The notes beneath the pieces were generated by a model. It made no database searches and was not told the origin of the DNA. It saw only the letters and a program-made list of their open reading frames with translations. A program made the translations under genes and the position numbers. Below are positions 33,334 to 41,201 of a stretch of DNA of 64,000 nucleotides, piece by piece (position 1 is the stretch's first letter; each line of letters opens with the position of its first letter). The DNA is from GCA-2683135 sp964507445 (GTDB lineage: Bacteria; Planctomycetota; GCA-002687715). The DNA lies in the NCBI GenBank assembly GCA_964507445.1, contig CAZDQF010000023.1:1-64000 (forward strand). The letters run 5' to 3'.

Positions 33334-33566
33334 CACTTCAGCGCGTTCAATCGGCTCAACACCTCATCCACCCGGATCCCCAGCGGGGCGCAGCCGTCCT
33401 GGAGGCTCTCGTGAAAGGCGACGATGCACTCCGAACAGGGCAGCCCGTATTCCAGCAACACCTCCTTCACCCGCGGGTGGGCGTCCACCGCGTCGGCCAC
33501 CAGCATCTCCGCCGTGAACCGGGTCACCGCGACATCCGGGTCCCGCCCCTTCTTCCGCTTGCTCAT
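33333..33566 (-). CDS. DUF1858-type redox-disulfide domain protein
   Basis: 77 residues. MLVADAVDAHPRVKEVLLEYGLPCSECIVAF matches the small DUF1858 domain, first noted near hybrid-cluster proteins, with a CxxC motif (CSEC). It may bind a metal or cluster, or undergo disulfide exchange. The start has no Shine-Dalgarno. TAGACT lies 6 nt upstream of the ATG, so the mRNA may be leaderless. It is coupled to recG. Confidence 0.8.
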   Translation of the reverse strand: MSKRKKGRDPDVAVTRFTAEMLVADAVDAHPRVKEVLLEYGLPCSECIVAFHESLQDGCAPLGIRVDEVLSRLNALK

Positions 33567-33631
33567 GGGTCGAGTCTAACCTCGGATTTCGGCTACCATG
33601 TGGCCCCTTCACAGGAGCAAGAGACAGACCC

Positions 33632-35008
33632 ATGCGCAGCGCCCTGATCATCGCCCTCGCACTCTTCACGACCGCCACCGGTTGGGCTCAACCGGCGAGC
33701 GAGCGCAAGATCGCTCAGCTGGAGAAGGCCGTCGAGGCAGCTGAGGTTGAGTTCAAGGAACAGAACACGCGCCTGCGCAAGGTCTACAGGGAGTTGGACC
33801 GGAGCCTGGAATCGGCGGCTGGGACGGAGTCCGCCGCCCGCGTCGCCGCAGATATCAAGCGGGTCATGGCGCCGGTCCTCAAGGCCGCGCGGGAGCAGGC
33901 CGGCAAGCGAGGCTCCAGCTCACAGGCCAAGGCCCGGAGCATCATCAAGAGCAGGATGCCCAAGGCCCTCGCTAAGCTGGAGGTGGCCCCGTTCAAGGAC
34001 CTCCAGGGTTACGTCTTCGACCAGTTCAACGCCTTCGTAGCGGAGGCGGACAGCGTGAAGGACGCCCTGAGCCTCGCCGACGAGGAGATCGCTCAGCGGA
34101 TGGTCCGCGAAGCCCTGGATCAAGCGATCCCATTCTATGAGCGCTGGAACGGCGGCCTGAACGCCGCAGCCGTCGGTGCAGCCGAGTTCCGGACCGCCCA
34201 CAAGAAGCTGAACGACGCCCGCGTCGCCCTCGCCATCGCCAAGGAGCCGCTCCTTCGTTTCCAGATCGGGTGTGACGAGGGGTTCGCCCGCGTCCCGGCG
34301 GGGACCTACACCGTCCATGGCACCGCCGGCTTCGTGAGCATCCGCAAGAAGCCTCGCAAGGCGCCGCTGGATCGGGAGGTGTGGATCGGCCTCTACGAGG
34401 TCACCAACGAGCAGTACCTCGCCTGGCTGGAGATCCTCTCCGCCGAGGACAGGAAGGCGAACCTGCCCAGGGATGAAGACAACAAGATCATCTGGCCGTT
34501 CATCGCGGACCTGAACAAGCACCTCCCGGAGGAGGAGATCCTCAAGCACCCGGTGGTCGGCATCAGCTTGAAGAGCGCCTGCATGTACGCCCTGTCGTTG
34601 GGCTGTCGCCTCCCCACGGAAGCGGAGTGGTGCGCCATGGCCGCGAGCAAGGAGCTGCTGCCCTACCCCTGGGGAGAGTCCTGGGAAGTGGACCGCTGCA
34701 ATGACCGTGAGGCGGGTTTGAAGACCACGACTCCCGTAGGCTCATACCCCAACGGCCGCGGTCCGTTCGGTCACTACGACGTGGCCGGTAACGCCGCGGA
34801 GTGGGTCCTCACCTACGAGGACGGCAAGAACGTCGCCATGAACGACGTCCTCGGTGGGGCGCTGCAGCAGGACACCGTGATCGTCCGCGGCGGGTCCTTC
34901 GCGGACGGCAAGACCAACGTGCAGACCGGGTGGGTCTGGGTCAAGCGAGGCCTCCACGACCGCGACAAGGTCACCGGATTCAGGCTCGCCAAGGACGCGC
35001 CTCAGTAA
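33632..35008 (+). CDS. Exported protein with coiled coil and FGE/SUMF1-like domain
   Basis: 458 residues with signal peptide MRSALIIALALFTTATGWAQ. Residues about 25-110 are a coiled coil. The C-terminal 250 residues are a formylglycine-generating-enzyme (FGE/SUMF1) fold: EGFARVPAGTYTV, IGLYEVTNEQYLAWL, CRLPTEAEWCAMA, YDVAGNAAEWVLTYE, VRGGSFADG, GFRLAK. The paired cysteines that bind copper in true FGEs are absent from the segment after RGGSF, so formylglycine formation is unlikely. It is more probably a binding or structural variant. AGGAG precedes the ATG. Confidence 0.88.
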   Translation: MRSALIIALALFTTATGWAQPASERKIAQLEKAVEAAEVEFKEQNTRLRKVYRELDRSLESAAGTESAARVAADIKRVMAPVLKAAREQAGKRGSSSQAKARSIIKSRMPKALAKLEVAPFKDLQGYVFDQFNAFVAEADSVKDALSLADEEIAQRMVREALDQAIPFYERWNGGLNAAAVGAAEFRTAHKKLNDARVALAIAKEPLLRFQIGCDEGFARVPAGTYTVHGTAGFVSIRKKPRKAPLDREVWIGLYEVTNEQYLAWLEILSAEDRKANLPRDEDNKIIWPFIADLNKHLPEEEILKHPVVGISLKSACMYALSLGCRLPTEAEWCAMAASKELLPYPWGESWEVDRCNDREAGLKTTTPVGSYPNGRGPFGHYDVAGNAAEWVLTYEDGKNVAMNDVLGGALQQDTVIVRGGSFADGKTNVQTGWVWVKRGLHDRDKVTGFRLAKDAPQ

Positions 35009-35039
35009 CTTACCGGCGCGGCACGCGACCGTGTCCCGG

Positions 35040-35660
35040 TCACCGGGAATGGAGCACGACCACCAGATCCGTGTCCTCCACGGCCACGTACTCGTGGGGG
35101 AAGACGCAATCGAACGACATGGCCTCTCCCGCGGCGACGCTGTAGACCTTGTCCTGGTGGCGTAGCTCCAGGAGCCCGGACTTCACGACGATCGTGGCGA
35201 AGTCCTTGGTGTAGAGGTCCGGGTCCCGGGCCACGGCGCCGCGCTTCCCCTGACCGCAGCAGATCTCGACCCCTTCCACGGCCACGGAGCGGAAGGTGAA
35301 CCCTCCGGCCCGGTACTCGCGGGATCGCATCTTCCGCGCCTGACGGTGCTCCGCCATGGCCACCAGGTTGTAGGTGGTGACCCCGAGGCCCTCGGCGATC
35401 TTGTCCAGGGTCTCCAGGTTCGGCTTGATCAGGTTGGTCTCGATCCGGGAGATGGGAGCGTAGGAGAGCCCGCACAGCTTGGCGAACTTCTGGATGGTCA
35501 GCCCCTTCTGCTGCCGGAGCGTGCGGATCACGCCGAAGTCATACTTCCGCCGAACCGCCTCCGCCCGCTTCCGCCGAGCCGCCCTGCGCTCCGCCTCCAC
35601 GGCCGCCGCCTCTTGTTCCGGGGCGGGCTGCTGCCCGCCCTGATCGTCGCTGCTTGCCAT
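35040..35660 (-). CDS. XRE-family transcriptional regulator with cupin domain
   Basis: 206 residues. A charged N terminus is followed by a helix-turn-helix (VIRTLRQQKGLTIQKFAKLCGLSYAPISRIE) and a C-terminal cupin barrel (GGFTFRSVAVEGVEI, AVARDPDLYTKDFATIVVKSGLLEL, VAAGEAMSFDCVFPHEYVAV). Such regulators sense small ligands or metals through the cupin. GAGGCGGGAT precedes the ATG. The target is unknown; the gene stands between the FGE-like and Sir2 genes without obvious operon partners. Confidence 0.9.
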   Translation of the reverse strand: MASSDDQGGQQPAPEQEAAAVEAERRAARRKRAEAVRRKYDFGVIRTLRQQKGLTIQKFAKLCGLSYAPISRIETNLIKPNLETLDKIAEGLGVTTYNLVAMAEHRQARKMRSREYRAGGFTFRSVAVEGVEICCGQGKRGAVARDPDLYTKDFATIVVKSGLLELRHQDKVYSVAAGEAMSFDCVFPHEYVAVEDTDLVVVLHSR

Positions 35661-35702
35661 ATCCCGCCTCCGCCCGAGTGTATCGGCACGAACATACCCT
35701 GA

Positions 35703-36476
35703 TCATTGAGGCATATTTGAGGAATCGCCGGAACGCGGACCGGGGCCCCAAGGCGCGACGAGGGCCGGAACCACTTCCGCAGCGGCCCCTCGAATCGTGA
35801 CATCTGCCCACGCAGAGACAGGCGTGGACTCCGGGTTGACCTCGACCACCGCCGCCCCTCCCTGGGCTGCAGCCCCGGCGAGGCTGGCCGCCGGCTCTAC
35901 CAGCCCCGAGGTGCCCACCACCAGGACCGCGTCCGCGCCGGCCGCCAGCTCGAAGGAGCGCGTCAACACCGGCTCCGCGAGCGGCTCTCCGAACCACACG
36001 ACGCCAGGTCGCAGCGACGCCCCACAGTGGACGCAGGGCACCGGGTGGGGCCAGGGGGTCCGCTGGTCGAAGCAGTCACCGCCGCAGCCGGCGGAGCAAC
36101 GGACCCTGAAGAGGGAACCGTGGAACTCGATGACGTCGCAGGCACCCGCCCGCTGGAGCAGCCCGTCCACGTTCTGGGTGATCATGCCGACGCGATCAGG
36201 CCCCCTGCGGCTCTGGAGTTCCGCCAACGCCCGGTGGGCGTCATTGGGGCGGGCCTCAAGCGCCGCCCGCCGGCGCTCCGAGTACCACTCCCACACCAGC
36301 CCGGGGTCACGGATGAACGCCTCTGGGGTGGCCAGGTCCTCGGGGCGGTGCTGGCGCCAGAGACCGCCGTCGCCGCGAAAGGTGGACAGGCCCGATTCGA
36401 CAGACAACCCTGCACCGGAGAGGACGAGCACGCTCTCGGCCCGGGACAGGGCCGCCCTCCCGGACGGGATGCTCAA
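35703..36476 (-). CDS. Sir2-family NAD-dependent protein deacylase
   Basis: 257 residues. LVLSGAGLSVESGLSTFRG is the NAD-binding GAGxSxxSG signature; ITQNVDGLLQRAG and EFHGSLFRVRC carry the catalytic His. Four cysteines (RCSAGCGG, CVHCGA) form the structural zinc site, and VVWFGE and VVGTSGLVEPAA complete the NAD site. The likely start is TTG at 36476, which overlaps the anti-sigma stop as TTGA; a GTG at 36431 is the alternative. It probably removes lysine acyl groups. Its coupling to an ECF sigma/anti-sigma pair is notable. Confidence 0.9.
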   Translation of the reverse strand: MSIPSGRAALSRAESVLVLSGAGLSVESGLSTFRGDGGLWRQHRPEDLATPEAFIRDPGLVWEWYSERRRAALEARPNDAHRALAELQSRRGPDRVGMITQNVDGLLQRAGACDVIEFHGSLFRVRCSAGCGGDCFDQRTPWPHPVPCVHCGASLRPGVVWFGEPLAEPVLTRSFELAAGADAVLVVGTSGLVEPAASLAGAAAQGGAAVVEVNPESTPVSAWADVTIRGAAAEVVPALVAPWGPGPRSGDSSNMPQ

Positions 36477-37801
36477 CGCTCCAGCACCAGGAAGATGACC
36501 GGCGCCGGTGCCCGCTTGTCTGCGTCCAGCGGCCGCGATTGGGCTCTCGACCGAGGCATCGCCCCGGCGACGCGCACCGAGAGCTCGTCTGCACCACGAA
36601 GCGCTGCGATCAGCTCGGTGACGGGCGACGATCCAGGCACGAAACGAAAGACGCGATAAGCGCCCCCGTCGCTGGACCGTCCCCCAGCCCCCTGCCGATC
36701 CTGCTGCCGCGAGACCTCCCCCACCGAACGCACATCCTTCCAACGATCCAACCGCCGCTGGATCTTGCGCGACGCGTCTTGGCCCACGACCACGTAGCAG
36801 ACCACCGGGGGAGCCGAGGCGGGTCGTCCTCGGGCCCGCTGCCCCGGCTTCGCGACGCCGCTCTGCGCGGACTCCTCCTCACGTCCACCGCGCGTTGCCC
36901 GTGCGGACTCCTTGAGTTCGGCCCCCACGGAACCGCGGCCGGACTTGGGAGCTGCCGCCGCATCGTCGACGGTATCCGCCCGCCCTTCGCGCTTGCGCTT
37001 CTGGAGCGCCTTCTTGGCGCCAACATCCATCTCCTGTGCCTGCTCCGGCGACAGGTGATTCCGCTGAGCCCCGTCACGCAACAACGCGACCATACCGCGG
37101 CTGGCCCAGGTGTCGGGGTCGAGCTCCGTCCGGTTTCGGTAAACGACAGCCACGGCCTGTCGCAGCAGCTCGTCGTTCCCCCGAGAGTCCGCCTGGATGG
37201 ACGGAGCGCGCCCCGGGGCGGCGGGCGCGCGCCCACTGGCTGCCTCTCCCGACGGCGCCCCGGGTCCGGCGGATTGACCACTGCGGAGCACACCCGGTGT
37301 CCGGCGCGCGGGTCTCCCCGCGGGACCGTCCTGAGCGGGAGCGGCCTCCGGCTGCGACATCTCAGGTGCCGGAGCGCTGACCCGCCTCGGGAGGACCTCC
37401 GCGACCTCTGACGGCTCCCCTTGCTGTCCCTGGTCCCGTACCCGGTGGCGCTCTTCGTTGAGCATGAACGCGACCCCTAAGAAGACCGCGATCACCGCAG
37501 CGGCCCGGACCCAACCGAGCTGTCGCAGGTGAGACCAGGAAGACGGCGGCGGCTCAGCCCCGGCGTCCCCTGACTGCCGGATCGCGACGGCGACCCTCTC
37601 CGTGAGCTCAGCTGGCGCTGCCTCCGTGCCGATGCTCCGGAGGTCCTCACGCATGGCCCGGAACCCATCCCACTCAGCCCGCCGTTCGTCGGACTCAGCG
37701 AGCAGCGCCTCGAACTCCAAACGCTCAGACGGGCTGAGGCGGTCGTCGACGGCATCGGTCATCCACTCGTTGAAATCTCTGGGGGTGGGAGATGAAGCCA
37801 T
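36473..37801 (-). CDS. Membrane anti-sigma factor-like protein
   Basis: 442 residues. The N terminus (FNEWMTDAVDDRLSPSERLEFEALLAESDERRAEW) is the helical anti-sigma domain seen in membrane anti-sigma factors, without the HxxxCxxC zinc motif. One transmembrane helix (AAAVIAVFLGVAFML) is at about 98-112. About 210 disordered Pro/Ala/Arg-rich residues follow, then a C-terminal domain (PVVCYVVVGQDASRKIQRRL, YRVFRFVPGSSPVTELIAAL). It starts 9 nt after the sigma gene and is inferred to hold that sigma factor at the membrane. Confidence 0.82.
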   Translation of the reverse strand: MASSPTPRDFNEWMTDAVDDRLSPSERLEFEALLAESDERRAEWDGFRAMREDLRSIGTEAAPAELTERVAVAIRQSGDAGAEPPPSSWSHLRQLGWVRAAAVIAVFLGVAFMLNEERHRVRDQGQQGEPSEVAEVLPRRVSAPAPEMSQPEAAPAQDGPAGRPARRTPGVLRSGQSAGPGAPSGEAASGRAPAAPGRAPSIQADSRGNDELLRQAVAVVYRNRTELDPDTWASRGMVALLRDGAQRNHLSPEQAQEMDVGAKKALQKRKREGRADTVDDAAAAPKSGRGSVGAELKESARATRGGREEESAQSGVAKPGQRARGRPASAPPVVCYVVVGQDASRKIQRRLDRWKDVRSVGEVSRQQDRQGAGGRSSDGGAYRVFRFVPGSSPVTELIAALRGADELSVRVAGAMPRSRAQSRPLDADKRAPAPVIFLVLER

Positions 37802-37810
37802 GAGATGTCC

Positions 37811-38413
37811 TCAATCGGTCGGACCGACTCTGGAGCGCAAGACCTGCTTCAGCTCGAGGCGCGCCCTGTGCAGACGTGAACGCACGGTCCCAACGGGGAT
37901 GTCCAGCAGGTCTGCGATGGTCTCGTAGGACTCGTCCTGCATGTCACGGAGCACGAGCACCTCCTTGAAGTCCGGCGGCATGGCCGCGATGGCCTCCAGG
38001 ACAAGCCGTCGCTGCTCCGCCTGCACGATCGAGTCTTCAGGTGAGCTCCCCGCCTCCACCGGCTCCGGAGCAGCACGGGGCTCTCCGTCCTCGTGACTGT
38101 CGAGGGACACGTTCAGTTTGGGCCTGGCGGCGTCGTAGCGGGAACGGGAGATGATGACGTTGCGGGCGATGCGATAGAGCCAGGTGAAGAAGGACGAGTC
38201 GCCGTGAAATGCCCCGATGCCCTTCCACGCTCGCAAGAACGTCTCCTGGGTCAGGTCCATGGCCTTCTCCCGGTCGTTGACCATCCGATGGATGGTGCCG
38301 TAGACCCGGTCCTGGTGGCGCCTTACGAGGGTGTCGAACGCCTCCTGGCGACCGTCAGCGGCCAGACGGACCAGGGTCAGATCATCCTGCCGGGCCTCGT
38401 GACCCAAGCACAC
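37811..38413 (-). CDS. ECF-type RNA polymerase sigma factor
   Basis: 200 residues. Region 2 (AFDTLVRRHQDRVYGTIHRMV, REKAMDLTQETFLRAWKGI, FFTWLYRIARN) and region 4 (LEAIAAMPPDFKEVLVLRDMQ, SYETIADLLDIPVGTVRSRLHRAR) are both clear. It directs RNA polymerase to a stress or envelope regulon. The GTG at 38413 lies very close to an AGGAGG; a TTG at 38407 has more normal spacing and is an alternative. It is the first gene of the sigma - anti-sigma - Sir2 operon. Confidence 0.93.
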   Translation of the reverse strand: MCLGHEARQDDLTLVRLAADGRQEAFDTLVRRHQDRVYGTIHRMVNDREKAMDLTQETFLRAWKGIGAFHGDSSFFTWLYRIARNVIISRSRYDAARPKLNVSLDSHEDGEPRAAPEPVEAGSSPEDSIVQAEQRRLVLEAIAAMPPDFKEVLVLRDMQDESYETIADLLDIPVGTVRSRLHRARLELKQVLRSRVGPTD

Positions 38414-38449
38414 TCCTCCTACGACGCGGTCGAGGCTGTCCCGTTCACG

Positions 38450-38477
38450 ATTCCAGGGAAAAACCCGACGGACTCAA
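38450..38477 (-). promoter_or_regulatory. Possible promoter of the ECF sigma operon
   Basis: Minus strand TTGAGT (38477-38472), 16-nt spacer, TGGAAT (38455-38450), 36 nt before the GTG. It lies after the BMC-operon terminator. An autoregulatory ECF site closer to the gene is possible but was not resolved. Confidence 0.35.
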
Positions 38478-38512
38478 CCGCAAGGGGCCAAGCACGATTT
38501 CACGGCCTGGGG

Positions 38513-38531
38513 AAAACCAGGATCATCCTGG
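38513..38531 (-). terminator. Intrinsic terminator of the microcompartment operon
   Basis: ccagga-tga-tcctgg read on the minus strand is a perfect 6-bp stem followed directly by TTTT, about 50 nt after the last gene of the BMC operon (stop at 38581). It is the clearest T-run terminator in the window. Confidence 0.65.
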
Positions 38532-38580
38532 CCCCCAAGGCGCACATCCTGAAGACGACAGGGAGGGCGCGACGGCTTCC

Positions 38581-38880
38581 CTAAATCTGCTTCAGGTCGA
38601 TACGGTTCGGGCGCGTCTTGAGGACGAGCCACTCCGTGTGCTCCTCGGCTTCCTCCGAGACGAAGCACCAGGCCTTCAGGCCCTTCTTGAAGCGCCCTTC
38701 GCCCGGCTCGATCTTGAGTACGCCGCCGTCCTCTTTCTCGATGACGGCGTATCGCACCCGCGACTCCGGTTCCTCTACCGGGCTGAACCACACGAACTCG
38801 GCGCCGTCGCCGTCGAAGCTCTTCTGGCCGGCGTCTGAGAAATCGGGCCGGAAGCTGAAGTTGTCATCGCGTCCCACCAT
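38581..38880 (-). CDS. Microcompartment-operon protein of unknown function
   Basis: 99 residues, last gene of the BMC operon, 12 nt after the second BMC-T gene and preceded by GGAGG. The sequence is acidic and beta-rich (EFVWFSPVEEPESRVRYAVI, GGVLKIEPGEG, GLKAWCFVSEEAEEHTEWLVL). No BMC domain and no family was recognised. Its position suggests a shell accessory, assembly factor or cargo adaptor, which is inference only. Confidence 0.75.
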   Translation of the reverse strand: MVGRDDNFSFRPDFSDAGQKSFDGDGAEFVWFSPVEEPESRVRYAVIEKEDGGVLKIEPGEGRFKKGLKAWCFVSEEAEEHTEWLVLKTRPNRIDLKQI

Positions 38881-38892
38881 ATGCCTCCGCGA

Positions 38893-39495
38893 TCAGAAGA
38901 CGAAGTCGCTGAACGGGTCGACGGGATCGACGAGGTGCTCGACCGTACGGGGGTCGGGCCTCGGGATCACCACCGAACGAAGGTGCCGGCCGCGCGCGCG
39001 CGCCAACTCGGTCCCCCGAGCCACGGCGGCTTCCACGTCGGACACCTCACCCGACAATACACAAAACGCCTTCCCCCCCAACCCCATGGCCAGCCTGATC
39101 TCTACCAGCTGCACGTCGCCGGTCTTGGCCGCGCCGTCCGCAGCGATCAGCAAGGAGCACAGGGACAGGGTCTCCATGACGCCCACCGCCCCCACGTCGC
39201 GGAGTCCACCACGGCACCCGATGGCGGGGACGATGCCGGGGTGAGGTGACGCCAGCAGCAGGCTGTCGATCACCGTCTCCCCGCCGACCTCGGTCCCTCG
39301 CTCGAGCGCCGACCGCACCCCCTCGACCTCCCCGGTGAAGAGACAGACGAATCTCCCCGGGGTCACCGGTCGCAGGGCGATAGTCTCGACGGCCACCTCC
39401 TTGAGGAGAGCGTCGGACGCCAGGAGGCCCTGGGCGACGCTGTCCCACTCGAGCATGCCCAGTGGACTCACGATCGGTGCCGGGGGACTGGCCAA
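38893..39495 (-). CDS. BMC-T shell protein (tandem BMC domains, single-stacked type)
   Basis: 200 residues with two BMC domains. The first (LGMLEWDSVAQGLLASDALLK, then VCLFTGEVEGVRSALERG) and the second (GVMETLSLCSLLIAADGAAK, then RLAMGLGGKAFCVLSGEVSD) form one pseudohexameric tile as a trimer. Layout and sequence resemble the single-layer BMC-T that I recall from Haliangium ochraceum. The start is TTG at 39495 with GGAGG 6 nt upstream; the BMC-P stop lies inside this region, 3 nt before the start. It should sit in the shell facet with a central pore. Confidence 0.9.
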   Translation of the reverse strand: MASPPAPIVSPLGMLEWDSVAQGLLASDALLKEVAVETIALRPVTPGRFVCLFTGEVEGVRSALERGTEVGGETVIDSLLLASPHPGIVPAIGCRGGLRDVGAVGVMETLSLCSLLIAADGAAKTGDVQLVEIRLAMGLGGKAFCVLSGEVSDVEAAVARGTELARARGRHLRSVVIPRPDPRTVEHLVDPVDPFSDFVF

Positions 39496-39498
39496 TCC

Positions 39499-40221
39499 CT
39501 ACCTCCGCCGACGGGGGGCCTTACGCTTGGTCGTGTCCCCCACCGACTCGCTCCCTGGGGCGTCCCAGACGATCAACAGGTCATCCGCACCGGACGAAGA
39601 GGCGTCCTTCGCAGCGGCCACCGGCTCTTCCTTCGAGCTCCTGGACCGAGACTTCTTCGTCGTCTTCTTGGCAGCCTTCTTCTCCGCCGGCTTCTTGGCG
39701 GCCTTCTTGGCGGCTGGCTTCTTCTTCGCCGCCTTCTTCTTCGCCGCCTCCCGCTTGGGAGGTTCGCTCTCCACCGCCTCTTCAGACGCGGGCGGCTCGG
39801 CCGGAGCCTCTGCGACCGGTTCTTCCGCGGCACCAGAGGGCCCGCGATCCTGCCTCGATCGGCCACCACCGGATGCGCCCGATCGACGGGTGTCACGACG
39901 CGGGGCGTCACCCTGTCGACGGTGACCGCCGTCGCTCTCCGTAGCCCCCTCGTCGTCCTCCGCGGGCGCGGTCATGGACCCCACGACGCCCACGACGGCG
40001 CCATGGATCGGCAGGTCGCGGGGGATGTCGAAGGAGTCGCCGAGGGGCGCGATGGCCACGACCACCATCTCTCCCACCTGCGCGTCCACGGTGTCGAGCA
40101 CGACGCAAGGGCCCTCGAAGTCCACGTCGTGATCCGGCTCCACCAGGAGGAAACGGCAACCCTCGAAGGCGGGATGCCCTCGAGACAATTCAAACTCGCA
40201 ATACACTGTTCCGACGAACAC
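39499..40221 (-). CDS. BMC-P (EutN/CcmL-type) vertex protein with long basic tail
   Basis: 240 residues from a GTG start. Residues 1-83 are an EutN/CcmL domain (MFVGTVYCEF, FEGCRFLLVEP, VVLDTVDAQVGEMVVVA, LPIHGAVVGVVG), which forms pentamers that cap the vertices of BMC shells. Family members normally end near residue 90-100. This one continues for about 155 residues: an Arg/Gly-rich part, an acidic Ala/Glu/Pro part, then at 157-195 repeated AAKKK/PAAKK motifs like histone H1 or AlgP tails, a short hydrophobic DDLLIVWD, and a final RKAPRRRR. The tail should be disordered and strongly positive. Its role is unknown. Confidence 0.85.
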   Translation of the reverse strand: MFVGTVYCEFELSRGHPAFEGCRFLLVEPDHDVDFEGPCVVLDTVDAQVGEMVVVAIAPLGDSFDIPRDLPIHGAVVGVVGSMTAPAEDDEGATESDGGHRRQGDAPRRDTRRSGASGGGRSRQDRGPSGAAEEPVAEAPAEPPASEEAVESEPPKREAAKKKAAKKKPAAKKAAKKPAEKKAAKKTTKKSRSRSSKEEPVAAAKDASSSGADDLLIVWDAPGSESVGDTTKRKAPRRRR

Positions 40222-40236
40222 TGATGATGCCCTCGC

Positions 40237-40869
40237 TCAGGGATTGTTCTCACGACCCTCGATGGAATCGAGGGTGGCCGCCACCGCGTGGGCGGCCTCC
40301 CGGATATTCGACTCTGTACCGCCGAGGTACAAACGTCCGAACGCGCCAAACGGCTGCATCTGGATCAGCTTGATGGGGGACGCCTTCTCCGCCTCATTCG
40401 CGGCGACGGTGGCGTAGGCCGCGGGATGCACCTCAAGGATGTAGAGGGTCTCCCCTCCAAGCAGCATGTCCCCATAGCGGATCTTGTTGATCAGCTGGGC
40501 CTGATCCGGATCTACGTTCGTAATGATCTGTGATGACTTGACCGCCGGCTTGAGGCGATCTTCTTTGTTCTTCTCTATGGAGTCGAGGATGCACTCGCCA
40601 GCGGACAGCACCTCCGCCTGGCTGTCGGAGTGGACCTCGAGGAGGCCGAACGCTCGCTCCACCACCTGAACGCCGGGGCGCACGTCGTTCCCCTTCAGCG
40701 CAACGTCCGTCAGTCGATTGATCGCGATCCCGGGAGCGATCTCCACGAACAACGCAGCCTGACCCTGGACCGGCAGGAAGCCCTTCGCGGTGGTGCCCAC
40801 GAAGGAGGCGAACGCCGGCTGCATGCTGTCCAGGAACGTGAACGCGCGCAGTTCGATGGAATCCGACAT
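40237..40869 (-). CDS. BMC-T shell protein, double-stacked gated type
   Basis: 210 residues. ELRAFTFLDSMQPAFASFVG, GFLPVQGQAALFVEIAPG, VQVVERAFGLLEVHSDSQAEVL and GETLYILEVHPAAYATVAANEAEKA mark a tandem-BMC protein of the permuted EutL/CsoS1D/Haliangium kind, which forms trimers that stack face to face and have a pore that can open and close. It probably passes large substrates or cofactors through the shell. It follows BMC-H by 41 nt. The double-stacked assignment rests on sequence resemblance by eye. Confidence 0.9.
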   Translation of the reverse strand: MSDSIELRAFTFLDSMQPAFASFVGTTAKGFLPVQGQAALFVEIAPGIAINRLTDVALKGNDVRPGVQVVERAFGLLEVHSDSQAEVLSAGECILDSIEKNKEDRLKPAVKSSQIITNVDPDQAQLINKIRYGDMLLGGETLYILEVHPAAYATVAANEAEKASPIKLIQMQPFGAFGRLYLGGTESNIREAAHAVAATLDSIEGRENNP

Positions 40870-40910
40870 AGGTCACGGCGACGAGCCGGGGCCCGCCGCC
40901 CGAAGCTCGA

Positions 40911-41201
40911 TCAGGCCCCTTCCTCCAGGGGCGCCGGGAGGATGCCCTCCACCTGCTCGTGCGGCCTGGGGATGACATGGACGGAGACCAACTCCCCCAC
41001 CCGCCGGGCCGCGGCCGCGCCCGCATCCGTGGCCGCCTTCACGGCGCCCACTTCTCCACGGACCAACACCGTGACGAAGCCACCGCCGATCTTCTCCTTG
41101 CCGACCAAGGTGACCTGCGCCGCCTTGACCATCGCGTCCGCGGCCTCGACCGAACCCACCAGCCCACGAGTCTCGATCATGCCCAGGGCGATCTTGCTCA
41201 T
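40911..41201 (-). CDS. BMC-H hexameric shell protein
   Basis: 96 residues, one BMC domain: ALGMIETRGLVGSVEAADAMVKAAQVTLVGKEKIGGGFVTV-type sequence, with the pore region around KIGGGF and the end HVIPRPHEQVEGILP. This is the main facet tile of a BMC shell. Its ATG overlaps the aldehyde dehydrogenase stop as ATGA, so shell and cargo translation are coupled. Confidence 0.95.
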   Translation of the reverse strand: MSKIALGMIETRGLVGSVEAADAMVKAAQVTLVGKEKIGGGFVTVLVRGEVGAVKAATDAGAAAARRVGELVSVHVIPRPHEQVEGILPAPLEEGA

